Both the position numbers and the translations under genes were made by a program. The notes under the pieces were generated by a model. That model did not search any database. It worked only from the letters and a program-made list of their open reading frames with translations, and had not been told where the DNA came from. Shown here piece by piece: positions 10,165 to 22,653 of a stretch of DNA of 64,000 bases. Every line of letters begins with the position of its first letter. Positions within the stretch are counted from its first letter, which is position 1. The stretch spans positions 227,842 to 291,841 of the forward strand of contig JAKCWG010000967.1 of NCBI GenBank assembly GCA_021464415.1, given 5' to 3'. Origin of the DNA: Lonicera japonica. Its lineage: Eukaryota; Streptophyta; Magnoliopsida; Dipsacales; Caprifoliaceae.

Positions 10165-12480
10165 GTGCCTTTTCCGGAGAGATTGAACCAACCATCTAAA
10201 TCTAATAATGAGATTTTGGATGTCTTTAGGCAAGTGAAAATAAACATTCCATTGCTTGACGCGGTCAAGCAAATACCTTCATATGCTGAGTTCCTCAAGG
10301 ACTTATGTACTACCAAACGAAGGTTGAATGTCAAGAAAAAGGCTTTTATGGCAGAGCAAGTGAGCTCCATCTGGCACGAGGGCCCCCAAGTTCAAAGACC
10401 CCGGTTGTCCTACAATTTCGTGTGTCATAGGAAATTGTAAGATAAAAATCCCTATTCTGTGAATGAACCCGAGGATTGCATGCAAGTGTTTTCTTTGTCT
10501 GACAAACAAATTGAATTCTCGAAGAAAGAGGAAAACACATCATCTTCCACCAAAAAGCTTGAAGGACAAATGGATCTAAAGCTATTACTTAGTAACTTGA
10601 AGTATGCCTTCTTCGGAGCTTCAAACACTTACCCCGTCATCATCTCATCCGAACTTTCGGATGACGAAGAGGTAAAGTTAGTTCATTTGCTCCGTAAATA
10701 CAAAAAGGCTTTTGGTCGGACTCTTGCCGACCTCCAAGAATTAAGCTTGTTAATATGTACACATAAAATTCATTTAGAGGATGGGGCAAAAACATCAAGG
10801 CAATTTTAACGCCAGTTGAATCCTAACATGCAAGAAGTGGTTAGGAACGAGGTGTTGAAATTGTTAGATGCAAAGATCATCTATCCAATCTCGGATAGTA
10901 AATGGGTTAGTCCAACTCAAGTGGTACCAAAAAAATTGGGTCTTCCGGTAGTTAAGAACAAATCAAACGAGTTGATTCCACAAAGAGTCACCACCAGGTG
11001 GTGAATGTGGATTAACTACTGTAAACTCAATGAGGCAACTCGTAAAGATCATTTCTCACTCCCCTTCTTGAATCAAACTCTAAAGAGGGTAGCAGGCCAT
11101 GAACACTATTCGTTCCTTAATGGTTTTTTCGGGTACAATCAAATTAAGATTGACCTAGATGATCAAGAAAAGACCACATTTACATGTCCTTTTAACACCT
11201 TCGCTTATCGAAGAATGCCTTTTGGTCTATGTATTGCACCGGCCACTTTCCAACGGTGTATGCTAAGTATTTTTAGCGATATGGTGGAAAGGACTTTAAA
11301 TGTTTTTATGGATGACTTTACCGTCTACGGTAAGTCATTTGACAATTACTTGACTAACCTGGAACAGGTTTTGGAAAGATGCGTGGATAAACAATTGGTG
11401 TTAAATTTGGAGAAGTGCCACTTTATGGTTACCAATGGTATCGTATTGGGGCACATCATTTCGTCGGAAGGAATCGAAATTGACAAAGCAAAGATTGAAC
11501 TGATCGCCAAGCTTCCTACGCCCAAGAATGTGAAAGATGTCCGGTCTTTTCTGGGACATGCCGGGTTCTATCGGAGGTTTATCAAGAACTTCAGTTTCAT
11601 TTTCAAGACAACGTGCAATCCACTCCTTAAGGACGCGCTGTTTGAATGGGGTGCCAAGTGCGAAGAAGCCTTTATCTTTCTTAAGCATATGCTCACTATC
11701 GCGCCAATTATGCAAACTCCGGACTAGAGCTTGCTATTCGAGCTCATGTGTGATGCGAGCGACTATGCGGTTGGAGTGGTTCTTAGTCAATGGAAAAACA
11801 AGAAATCGGGTGTAATATACTACGCAAGCAGGACATTGAATGATGCACAAATGAACTACACCATAACAGAGAAAGAGCTTCTAGCAATTGTCTTCGCCTT
11901 GGACAAGTTTCGATCCTATTTGATAGGATCACCCATTGTTATTTTCATGGATCATGCGGCTTTAAAGTACTTGTTCACAAAGAAAGACGCCAAGCCGATG
12001 CTTCTGAGGTGGATAGTCATGTTACAAGAATGCCACTTAAGCGTCAAGGACAAAAAGGGAGTCGAGAACGTGGTGGCTGATCATCGGTCTCGACTCACTT
12101 TTACAAACAACATCGAAGAAAGCCCGATCCAAGACTCATTTCCAGATGAGCAACTATTGGCGATCTCGACACTCCCATGCTATGGAGACATTATAAACTA
12201 TCTTGTAACCGACAAGATACTAAAATCATGGGGCGCACAGGACAGAAAGAGGTTCTTGAGCGAAGTGGGTCGATTCTACTTGGATGAATCGTATTTGTTT
12301 AAATATTGTGCAGATCAAATTATCTGTCGGTGCATTCCAGATGAAGAAGTGGAGAGAGTTTTGTCCTTCTGCCATTCTGAAGCTTACGAGGACGCTCTCG
12401 GCAAAAAAGACTACAATTAAGATTTTGCAAAGTGGACTGTACTGGCCGTTGCTCCTTAAGGACGTGCAACTTTTTTGCAA
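10165..12480 (+). pseudogene. Athila protease flank, reverse transcriptase and RNase H remnant
   Basis: 10165-10440 matches the conserved segment just before the Athila protease (INIPLLDAVKQIPSYAEFLKD). The protease active-site region itself is absent: the sequence jumps to the pre-RT linker at 10459. RT follows from about 10816, with the WINYCKLN, FGYNQIKIDL and MPFGLCIAPATFQRCM motifs and the catalytic box FMDDF at about 11308-11322. The RNase H core starts near 11750 (CDASDYAVG) and continues with TEKELLAIVFALDKFR and FMDHAALKYL. In-frame stops near 10807, 11002 and 11725 and later frameshifts break it. Not functional. Confidence 0.82.
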
Positions 12481-12499
12481 GGCATGTTAAAGATGCCAA

Positions 12500-13462
12500 A
12501 TGCTTAGAGGGATCTCCAAGAGGAATATGATGCCACTCAACCCAATCCTGATGATTGAGATCTTCGATTGCTGGGGCATCGACTTTATGGGACCATTCCC
12601 ATCCTCCTACAGTAATCTTTACATTATAGTAGCCGTAGACTATGTTTCAAAATGGGTGGAAGCCTAAGCATGCAAGAAAAACGATCATAAAGTGGTGATC
12701 CAATTTTTGAAAGAACACATTCTTGCACGTTTTGGCACCCCCAAGGCAATAATAAGCAATGGCGGTACTCACTTTTGCAATAGACCATCTCAATCATTAA
12801 TGCAAAAGTATGGTGTAAACCACAAAGTATCACTCGCTTATCATCCTCAAACTAATGGTCAAGCCGAGTTGGCAAATAGGGAGATCAAACATATTCTAGA
12901 GAAAACGGTAAACCCGAACCGCAAGGATTGGTCGTTAAGATTGACCGACGCACTTTGGGTTTACCGTACTGCATACAAAACAACTATAGATATGTCTCCT
13001 TATCAAATTGTGTACGAAAAACCATGTCATTTGCCAGTAGAGTTGGAACACAAATCATACTGGGCAACTAAGATGGTTAACTTTGATTTAAAAAAAGCCG
13101 AGCTTGACCGTAAGTTACAAATTGATGAAATTGAGGAATTGAGAAGAGATGGATATGATAACGTGAAGATAAGCAAGGAACATGCCAAAAATTTTCATGA
13201 TAAATCCATTTTGAGAAAAGAATTCAAACTTGGTCACAAAGTTCTTGTTTATGACACTCGTCTGCATCTCTTCCCAGAAAAATTAAAGTCTCGTTGGACC
13301 GGCCCATATATTGTCCGACATGTATTTCCCTCTAGGGCTGTAAAAGTTAAGGATCCCAAAACTAGCTTTGTGTTCAAAGTGAACGGCCAATGCCTTAAAC
13401 CGTTGCTGGAATTCCCACTTCGAGAGGAGTCCACCCCTCTCGAAAACCTGACTTATGCCTAA
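12500..13462 (+). pseudogene. Athila integrase remnant
   Basis: The integrase core begins near 12570 (GIDFMGPFP, first catalytic Asp) and continues through YVSKWVEA, a stop near 12665, and FGTPKAIISNGGTHF. In that last motif the second catalytic Asp position reads Asn. The catalytic Glu is present in HPQTNGQAELANREIK. The C-terminal part (12692-13462) is one open 256-codon frame ending at the usual integrase C-terminal motif WTGPYIV followed by a short tail. The upstream zinc-finger part is frameshifted. Loss of the second Asp would by itself abolish integration. Confidence 0.8.
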
Positions 13463-13627
13463 CAAGCATGGGTCGATTTTGTAAATAATATTTTTGTTAG
13501 TATTTTTTAGTTTCAGGATTTTTTATCGGAGTTTCGAGTGTAATTGGGAGTGAATGGACCAAGTTAGGGGGAGCCATAAGGTGTTTTAGAGCAAAGAGTG
13601 GAAGAAATTTTTTTCTGGCAGATTGGT

Positions 13628-13851
13628 CCATGATCGATCATGGTGGAATTTTTTTTTGGCAGAGTGAGGCATGATGGATCATGGAAGGCAAAAGGCTGGG
13701 CAGTGGGCACCATGATCGATCATGGGTTCACCATGATCGATCATTGAACAAATCTTTGCTGAGAAGTTTAACCCATGATTGATCATTGAACAAATCTTGG
13801 CTGGGCAGTTTAACCCATGATCGATCATGGGTTGACCATGATCGATCATGG
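13628..13851. repeat. Array of seven CCATGATCGATCATGG-type palindromes
   Basis: Perfect 16-bp palindromes CCATGATCGATCATGG occur at 13628, 13710, 13815 and 13836. Variants with one to three changes occur at 13669, 13731 and 13773. They lie in the spacer between the integrase and env-like ORFs. Two more copies lie in the Athila LTR at 16856 and 16877. The 13710/13731 and 13815/13836 pairs have a spacing of 21 bp, as do the two LTR copies. Confidence 0.9.
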
Positions 13852-14144
13852 TCTCGTTTTAAAACAAGGGAATTGTATACCAAGCCCCCATTTCTCATTT
13901 CCCCCTTGTAATATCCTCTCCAAACCCTAGCCCCTTCTTTCCCATTCTTCCCAAATCCTCCCCAAAAACCATTTCCATCCTTCCTCACCTAAAATCACCC
14001 ATCAAATCTCTCAATTTTGAACCCCAATCGTCAAACCCATCTCAAACTCCATTTTTCCCTCTCTTTTCACCAATTTCGAGCCCTAGCCACTCAAATAGCA
14101 AAATTTCTCATTTTTCCTCCTCTAAAAGCATCACAATACTCTTC

Positions 14145-15346
14145 TATGGCTTCCTTTAACCCTCCCACTAAGCCAGTTGTCATTCAAGCTGCAAGGGGCA
14201 ACTATCGTTAATTTCGGAGTCGCCAAAAGTTTGAATGGTGGAATTATGCCTTCAAGAGTAGGACGGTAGTGATAGAGAGGCCAGTCTACATCGGTACGCT
14301 GGACGATTTTCCCCAAAGAGCAACATTCGAGCGAAAATCCGGGATGGATTAACTATTTGCGCGAACAAGGTAATCAATGTAATATCACTAGTTGTCGCGA
14401 ATTTGTTGTAAGTTTAATTCAAGTTCCAAATACCTTGTACACATATGTTGCTCATGTTCGTGGAAAAACAGTCCATTTTAATCTTGAGGTGTTGAGTGAG
14501 ATCACGGGAATCCCGGCTTTGCCACACAATGCCTATGACCTCCCCTATTCAGATGGTACTAACTATATAGAGCCATCGGCTAACGATTTAGCCTCATTTC
14601 TAGCCGGTAAACCTATGGAATGGATCGAAACCCAATTTGATAGGGGCAACCTACACGATAGCCTTCGGACATTGTGGCTAGTAATTGCCAATGCTTTGGA
14701 CCCGACCTCTCATATCCAGCACCTTTACCCATCTCAATTGTACGTATTATACGCTATAGCAACTAATAAGTGCTGTTGCTTGTTGCGACACATCATTGGG
14801 CGAATTGCGAGAATCATAAATTTGGTCTCCCACAATGAGACAATCAAGTTCGGGTCTTTGATTACTCGCATATGTTTGCGAGCTGGTGTAAATGAGAGGG
14901 ATGAGGATGAAAATAAAATGCCTCGAGTGCCATTTAATAGGTCTACCCAAACTCGAGCCGCTGGTCAATTGAGGAACCGGTCGAGTTCTTCCATAACTGC
15001 ACCACCACCGGGTGATGATGAAGAAGAGGGTGCAGAAGAAGCGGGAGCGGATGTTCCGGGTCATTTGAGGCATAAAAGAAGAGCAAGCTCTAGGTCGGTA
15101 GATGACAATAGAGAGTTCATGAGAGAGCAGTTCGAGCAGATTACTGCTTTGATGCAAACTGGGTTCGCTAGCATAAATGAGAGGTTTGAGATTATGGTGC
15201 TGCGACAAGATCGTTTAGAGGCGGACATAGCAGCCCAAGTCGAGGCTCGAGTTCAGGCACGGATGGCGACTCAGCAGGAGTTCATACGCCAGCAGTTCGA
15301 GGCGTTGTATGGTAGTTTTTCCCCACCCCCACCTCCCGATATGTGA
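14145..15346 (+). pseudogene. Athila env-like ORF remnant
   Basis: The ATG at 14145 starts MASFNPPTKPV. A stop follows at 14208-14210, and a second stop plus a frame change come near 14350. From 14357 a 329-codon open frame runs to 15346. It has a leucine/isoleucine-rich middle (LYPSQLYVLYAIATN) typical of the 'putative plant transposon protein' region found downstream of Athila pol, an acidic DDEEEGAEEAG patch, and a C-terminal coiled coil (DRLEADIAAQVEARVQ) ending in a proline run. No clear signal peptide or fusion-type membrane segment is visible. Its role is unknown even in intact relatives, and this copy is broken. Confidence 0.7.
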
Positions 15347-16611
15347 TGAATTTTCTTAACCTGGGAACTCTTTAATTAGTTATATTTATGCTTAGCTTTG
15401 TTTTATTTCTTTGGGGTTATATTAGAATTCAGAAAAGATGTTAACTTTAGAACGTGGTTTTAATGGTTGAATGTTATGATTTTTGCTAATAGACTCTAAT
15501 TCTAACCCGTTTATTTTATAGTTGTTGTTTATCTTTTATTTTTGTCTCATGGAAAGCAAAGCCAAGGTAGCCCGTCCGTACATTTTCTTGTTCTCTTTCC
15601 ATTGAGGACAATGTTTCTTTCAAGTTGAGGGGGGTACGTTATTTTGTTTTGGCTTACTTTTGTCTATTTCCATGAGTTGAAGAGATGTGTTTCATTTTTT
15701 TTGTGAAGTTTGGAAATTGATGAATGACTGAGTTTTTGTTCAAATGAAGACTATTGTTTCATTAGCTTTTGACATGAATCCTTTGATTCATATAGGAATT
15801 TGAATGATAATCTAAATTGCCTTGCTTCACTTGGTCTCATATCCTGTTATATTTTCCTGTTTCACATGCTAGATTGCTTCGGTTGTTTCCAATTCAGTAA
15901 TAACACTTAGATTTATTTTCATTGAGAGAAGAAAAAATTTTGTCCAAAAATGACCTAATATTGACTTAAAGCTTCACTTGACTAAATCTTAAGTCTCTTT
16001 GTCTAAAATTATGGATGGGTATAGGTTACCATATGGGAAAGGGTGAATAGCTTCCTTCGAGATCCAATGAATGAGCAGTATTTTGAGAAAAAATTATAAG
16101 TGAGACCGCTGCCCCCCAAAGAGATGAAAACCTCCCTGATCTAATTTAGCGGAATTTCCAAGTAAAATATAAAGAAAGTGCTTAGAATCGACAAATCTTG
16201 GATCTTTTGTTTTTGAAAAACTTCTATCTTCCTTCTCGAATGATTATGACTTTTTATGTTTAAATTGAATTGTTTGAATCGAAATCTAGTATGTGAGCAT
16301 TGGAGAATATGGGATTCTGTTCTAAAGGAGATAGGCGAATTAGATGATCATTCAAAAGTCCGTCATTTTGGAAAATTGATAATAATGCCTCTTGCTTTGC
16401 AAATTGAAACATGAAATATTCATTCCTGTTGTTCATCATGATCAAACTTCTAATGTTTGTAGGTATCATTTCTGAAAACATTTAAGAGACGCAACTCGTC
16501 TTCTTTGGGAACTTAGAAGTTAACAACTTTTTGTATAGCGTATTATTTTTATAATTATCTCTATTTTTTTTGTCTTGCTATGGGACTAGCAGGAGATAAG
16601 TTGAGGGGAGT
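15347..16611 (+). other. Athila 3' non-coding region and polypurine tract
   Basis: No coding region is supported. Near 15600 the sequence 'attgaggacaatg' followed by 'caagttgaggggggtacg' resembles the terminal tract at 16598-16610 (AAGTTGAGGGGAG). The element therefore has an internal purine tract about 1 kb upstream of the one that abuts the LTR. Confidence 0.65.
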
Positions 16612-18118
16612 TGATAAGCGCATAATATTGTCATTCGTTCACTCCTTTGCGGAGTGACTTGACGCGTTTATTTGCATTAATTGTGCCTAATTATCCGCTT
16701 ATCTCGATATTAGTGTCTTAGCGAGTTTGTTTCTAATATCGCCATTCTAGGTGTGTTTTTGTGTGTTCATAGGCATAAGATTCAATGGCCATCAAAGAAG
16801 TGATCAAGCGCTAGTCAAAAGCTCGCAAAAGTGCTGATTTGGAGAATTTTCATAAGCATGATCGATCATGGGTTGGCCATGATCGATCATGGCCTGGCAG
16901 GGACAGCCACCAACTACTACTTTTAGCCTTATTTTGGGAACTTTTGTTCCTAGATATTTTTCCTTACTTTGTTAATTAATAAAAGGACATCTTTATCTAG
17001 TGTTTAGTCTAGGGCATGTAAAGGAGATATTATTATTGATCTTAGACACAAGAGAGTTCTAGAGAGAATGGAGAGCTAAAGTGTATTTGTTCTTCATTTT
17101 TCTCTCGTAAGTTCTTGATTTGTAAGGATGATTTTTTCATATATAATATTTGCTTATTCCATGTTTAAAGTTTGTCAAATATTTGTGAATCATTATCCTT
17201 TCGAAATCTTTCATTCTACAAGCTTTTTAGGAATTTTCATTGTACGATTAGACTTTTCATGCCTTCTATACTTAGTGCTTGTTGAATAATGAAAATACAC
17301 ATATTTATATGGTTCTAAGAAGCTTGTAACTCATTTCCCCATCTATGGATTTTTTTTCCTTTTTTGTAGAGAATACAAAGAGTTCTTAAATTCTATAGAT
17401 GATTTATAAAATTGTTAATCTAGTTTTTGCATTGCTTAGTGATATTTTGAGTGCTTTGTACACTTTATGTGATATTTAGACTCATTATTGTCTATCTAAA
17501 GTAATAATTGGCTAGTTGGTGATTTTATTCCATAAACTTCATTCCGTGTCATTGTGATGATTCACTACTTAATTTTCATTCTTTTAAACCATGAGATTTC
17601 ACAAACATGCTTAAAATAAAAACCTTGTCTCGATGAGCCTACTATCTCTACCTCGGATTAGTTTCAATGGGAATGGGTTCCCTAGCTTCACACCCATGAC
17701 TAAGAGATAGATATGATAGCTTCATCTTTGGTGGAATTTTGTGATATTCTCTCTTGATATAGCTTCAATGGGAATGAGTTTCCTAGCTTCGCACCCTTTG
17801 TTATTGAGAGTTATCACAACGTTCCCCACCTATGACAACTTTGTGTTGAAATCTATGTATGAGATGGTAACTATCGTTTATCGTATCGCGACTAACATCC
17901 AGCTACCTTAGTGCTTTCTTATTAATTTTCAAACCGATTTACATATATGTTGTTTCACAATTACTCCAACTTACAAAAATAAAAAAACCGTTTAATCTGT
18001 AATCCTTTCCATTCCTTTTCGACTATCCCAGTGGTTTGACACTCGGACTTCCGAGACTATATTACAACTTGATGTGCCTGCACTTGGGCTATCACAACGC
18101 GCTTTTCCAGGGGTATCA
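16612..18118 (+). repeat. Athila 3' LTR
   Basis: Starts TGATAAGCGC immediately after the polypurine tract and ends GGGGTATCA (1507 bp). It contains two CATGATCGATCATGG palindromes at 16856-16892. A possible U3/R promoter-like AT-rich segment lies near 16975-17000. No second LTR copy is in the window. Confidence 0.8.
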
Positions 18119-19882
18119 AAAATGGGGGTTACATTCTTTATATGATCATATTTTTAAGAAAGATCCAAGATAAGATAATCTATTTAATACAATAAGGACA
18201 CCTTTTAATACCATAACTAATAACAAGTATAAAATTATAATTAATTGCATGAAATTTGGCATATGTACCGATTATCAATATATATTATAACATATATGGG
18301 TATAGTTTCTATGATTACCTTCTCTCTCTACCTATGGATGGTTATCGTAATATTAACAATTATATTAAAAATCAAAGGTTAAGATCAAATGAGTAGTTGT
18401 CTAACATAATTAATGTACATTGAAGAAATACAAAGCATTAAATGTAAAGTTAAGTGGGTAACTTATTTTTACCCGATGAGACGTCATTTTTTTCCATTTA
18501 ATTTTAAGGAATCTTAAATTAGAGATTTATTCTACGGTTTTCTAATTCTAATTCAGGATATCTCTATTCCTTACCCTTATAAAATATGATTATCTCAAAA
18601 TTTGCTACTATGTATAGACAACCCCTAGAATATACATATTATTTAAAATTATATGTGGTTAAAAAATCATATTTTTATAATTGATTATTGATGGCTCTTG
18701 TCAATTTAAGTGTATCATGTGTAAACATGAGAAATGACATCTGCCACTTCCACTTCCCCTTCCCCTTCCCCTTCTTCTTCTATTTTTTTTGTTGTTGTTG
18801 TTGTAGTTTTATTAAATTTGAGAAAAAAGTAACGAATTATATGTTGTGGATTGCACAGTAAGAGATAAGGTCTTATGTGGCATTTTACTTATATTTGGGG
18901 TAAGTTTTTATAGACAAATATTCTTTAATCATATATATTTTTTTTCAAATTAAGTTACAAAATTTTATTCATCTTCCATTTTAATTTAAGAGTCCATTAT
19001 ATTTTTTCAAACGTTTTACGTTTCAAAATAATTAAGTTGCATTTTATGCTATTAATTTGATTAAAAATAATATTTTGATTTTTTAAAGATAAATTTAAGT
19101 TATAGGAAATGCTTTTTATAAAATGTCAACTTCTTCATGCTACTATAATCAGATTCTCAAAGAGAATAAGTAAACCTTCTACTAAAAGGAAAGTAAAAAC
19201 TTTAATAAATGGATGGTATTATTTTTCATACGGTAGGCATATATATATACATATGAGTTTGTTTGGCAAATAGAATATTTAAGGAATCTTAAAGATTAAT
19301 TAGAAAAAATACAACCGGTCACCTTAACTTGCTATAACAGGTTAAATGTATTGCTACATCACCAATGGGTATTACTTATTGTCAATACCCATCGATAGGT
19401 AGAGAAATGACACCCATTGAAAAATCATCCTAGCATATATATATAGTAGACACAAATTATTCCCTACCATGACTTGTTTCCTAATTTTCTAATTACATTT
19501 ATATTTATCTTTAATAGATTCATTGGGTAACACCAAATTTCTCTACAACATTATGATTTAAAAAAAAAGGAAAAAAATTGGTTACAAAACTTTAATTGAT
19601 ATTTACAACTTTCACTACAAAGTTGAAATGAAATTAGAAGTTTCACAATAAAAGTTAAAGTTAAACTTACAAATTACATTGTTGATTTGCAAGATTTTTT
19701 ATTTTTTTTGTATAAAATTGACAAAAAAAAATTAAATAAAAATAAGGGAAGAACAAAAATTATGTCAAAATTTTAAATGTTCACTATAAGTTTTTCAAAA
19801 TTATTGCAGTGAAATTTACAAGTTGAATGGTGAAAATATGAATTATAATGGCAATTACGAGTTTACTTGCAAAAATGTGAAT
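18119..19882. other. Duplicated non-coding segment, copy A part 1
   Basis: No gene is seen. 18150-18300 matches 42350-42500. 18670-19882 matches 50720-51960, sharing words such as 'gttgtggattgcacagta' and 'tggcaaatagaatatttaag'. 19440-19880 also matches 42510-42840. A pyrimidine-rich stretch with a TTG run (18750-18800) is low complexity. AT-rich throughout. Confidence 0.7.
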
Positions 19883-21202
19883 ATATGAGTTGGGAATTAG
19901 GGCAGCAAACATGCATCACATACACAAATTTCTGCACTAATCAATAAACCCTAGGATCTATACTGTTCAATAAAATCGACAAAAGACATACCTTTCGAAT
20001 TAATGCAACGAACACGATGGATTATATCCTTCTGTTGTTGTCGTCTTAGCGTAGAAAATACGATGCCTCTACGGTGTGCACACACGAACGAGATCCGATC
20101 TTTGCTTGGTGTACTAGCACCTTTTAGGGTTTTCTCACATATAACGCCTCAACTCTCCCCTTGCGGCCAAGAAGAATAATGGCTCCCTTTTAAAGGGGAA
20201 CCCTAGTGAGAAACTCTAGGCAACAAAATGAGTTAGGCCTAAGTCCAACTTGGTCCATTTTAATTCATTTTTGATCCAACTTGTTTTTGTGTGCGACCCT
20301 GTAGGTTTATACTCTTTGGTAATATAATTAAAAGCCCATTTTATTATACAAATAGTAAGCGGTCTCTAGTAAAACATTACTACTACCCAAAGGGTATAAA
20401 GGTCAAAATGACACAACCTTAAATGGATATACCACATATGTTCCTTTTGTCAACCGATATCTAGATTGAACACAAGACTAGGTAAGTGTCATTCTTGTAT
20501 AGTTCAATCTTTATTTCTTGATCTCTAAGTATAATTAATCTTATACAAATGACACCTCATTTGTGGATGGCCATGCAAATATTAATTATACTTATCAAGG
20601 GGCCCAAAGATATCTTTCTCATTATATGAGAGTGACAAATCCCATCTTGATCAACCATATACCTCTACATAGTTTATAGTATGCTTGATCATCATCTTTA
20701 TAATTACCCCGTCAAGAGCAACGTTTGATGATGCCTGACATGCTAATCCTTATGTTGGTAACCATGACGATTTCAAGTATGAGGATAATACGATATCACT
20801 AATGGGGAACATCATTGATGACATTATATAACACTCCTCGCAGTGTCCCCAAAGCGGGTCGGTCCAATACTTTGTTCCCTAACAAGTATCAGTGTGTTCA
20901 GCTTGATATCTCCATATCCATGACTTGTGGAATATAGTCATCAGCTGACCCATACTCTAATCATTATATCAATGTGATCCTAGATTATTGACACATGATT
21001 AGGGACATCTAAATAATATTATTATAACATTACTAGCATCCCACAATCAAGTCACGAACTCGATGAACTAGTATTAATATATATTATTTATTAGAGAATA
21101 TAAAGTAAAATGAAATAAACTTCATTAATGACAATAAGCATAAGATATCCAAGTACAAATCATAATCTATGAATGGTCCTAGGACATATCTCTTTCAATA
21201 TG
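19883..21202 (-). mobile_element. Solo LTR (copia-type) with TSD ATATG
   Basis: The inserted sequence runs 19888-21197. On the minus strand it starts TGAAAGAGATATG. It is flanked by ATATG at 19883-19887 and 21198-21202. The duplicated copy C (51950-51990) has the uninterrupted site 'gaatatatgacactccaaaatc', which proves the insertion and its ends. No internal or second LTR sequence is present, as expected after LTR-LTR recombination. The non-TG end is atypical (AGTTGGG in plus orientation). Copia-like assignment rests only on general resemblance of the LTR; no coding sequence supports it. Confidence 0.75.
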
Positions 21203-21449
21203 GCACTCCACAAAATTACTCTGCACTTCAAAATCATATTTAGTGATATTTTATACTGATTTATTGAGATAATTTTTTGTCATTAAAAATGACATTGGAG
21301 CATTAGTAATTTTTTTTTGTAGTATTTTAATATCATTACCCTATATGGAATATATTGTAGTCAATTGCTTCCTAATTTGTATTTTAATATATTTCTATTG
21401 TAAATTTTAAAATTCAAAACTATTCTAAAGAAGATTTGTAGGTAGTATT
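21203..21449. other. Duplicated non-coding segment, copy A part 2
   Basis: Matches 51976-52205 (copy C) and about 42853-43085 (copy B), including 'caaaatcatattta' and 'attctaaagaagattt'. Interrupted at 21450 by a gypsy element. Confidence 0.7.
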
Positions 21450-22634
21450 TGTGGGTGAAGGAAATTTTATGACCCGGCCCACTGTGATAAATCGAGAAAC
21501 GAGTCAGAGGGAATGGAAAAAACGGGTGAAGTGTGACAAGAGGATTTTTTGGGTACGGTAGGTTCCCCGCAGCTCTTATGCTAATCCGGTTGTACGTTCT
21601 TTGTGTGTGTATGTGTGGTCGTTACTGAGCTTTTAAGGCAATATCAATGGTGTTACAAGCTTTCTCTCTCTAAAACAGATCAAGCAAAACTAGCAACTCT
21701 TTCTTTCTACTCAAAATTCTTAGTAACCAACCCTTTTTTCTGAGCCTCCCTTATTCTATTTATATGTATAGAATTAGGGTTACAATTGCTCATTAGGGTT
21801 TATTGTAAAATGAGTAAAGAGGGTAAGCCTCGGATAACACTCCAGCTTTCATTTCCTTATCCACAATTTCTGAATTCGTACGTTAGTGGTGGAACAGTGA
21901 GGATTTGCACGATTCTGCACAGATCCGTATGATAGTATGATCCTCTATGTGTGCCTCCCACGTGATCCATAAGGGCCATGACACGTGCTCCCCTTCTGTG
22001 AACACCCCAATCCACGACTTTCGTGTGGATATGATTTTTATACAAAGCAAGCATCTTGCATTTAGTCCTGTGTTATCATGCATATAGAAGACTGATAGGA
22101 AAGACTCCAAGTTCGGATCCGCTGGGAGTTTGTCATGATCAGTTTTAGGTGTTTTGTTGCATTTTTTAAGAGCCAGCCGCACGCCCTAGCCTCACGGTCC
22201 CCCAACTGTGCAGGTACCCTCTGCGGCTGGCCTCTTTTGGAGCATTTTTGGTGCTCATAAAGCTCGAGTATGATTTCAAAATACAATTTTAAGTCAAATT
22301 CACCGAAAGGATTATTTTGGAAACAATTCAAACTACTTGCAAGATATCTAAGATATGAATTGAATACATGATTCATTAAAGAGACCGAAAGGGCAAATTG
22401 GGTGCCTAACACCTTCTCCATTTGTAACGTAGTTCCCGAACCCTAGCAAAGTATATTTTAAACTCTGGTTTTAAACGTATGAAAGATAATTAGTTATCGA
22501 ATTATCTTTTATACGATCTTTTATTTGTTTTCTTGTAAAACAAACTGGCTACTCTATAAAACCCTTTTTCCCACAAAACATATTTTAAAACATAAACCGA
22601 GAAGAAAAAGGTTTCGAGAGCCCGGATTCTCACA
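21450..22634 (+). repeat. Tat/Ogre-type 5' LTR
   Basis: Begins TGTGGGTG at the point where copies A and C of the duplication diverge, and ends GGATTCTCACA directly before the primer site (1185 bp). The left end is inferred from loss of similarity to copy C, so it is less certain than the right end. Confidence 0.65.
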
Positions 22635-22635
22635 T

Positions 22636-22653
22636 TGTCGACTCTGTTGGGGA
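22636..22653 (+). other. Primer-binding site, tRNA-Arg type
   Basis: TGTCGACTCTGTTGGGGA differs at two positions from the TGGCGACTCTGCTGGGGA typical of Ogre/Tat elements. Confidence 0.75.

Larger units (their letters stand above)
8798..18118 (+). mobile_element. 5'-truncated Athila-type Ty3/gypsy element
   Basis: The order gag, protease remnant, RT, RNase H, integrase, spacer, env-like ORF, long non-coding region, polypurine tract and LTR starting TGATAAGCGC is that of plant Athila elements. The 5' LTR and primer site are missing. The coding parts carry many stop codons and frameshifts, so the copy is dead. With no partner LTR, neither age nor TSD can be read. Confidence 0.85.

Noticed and set aside
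13628..13851. Palindrome array as a CRISPR array
   Set aside because: Spacing is irregular and short, the repeats are perfect palindromes without spacers of constant length, and the host is a plant.
14747..15208. Minus-strand 153-codon frame opposite the Athila env-like ORF
   Set aside because: Shadow frame, no recognisable domain.
22062..22421. Minus-strand frame of 119 codons in the Tat/Ogre LTR
   Set aside because: Lies inside an LTR and has no domain features.
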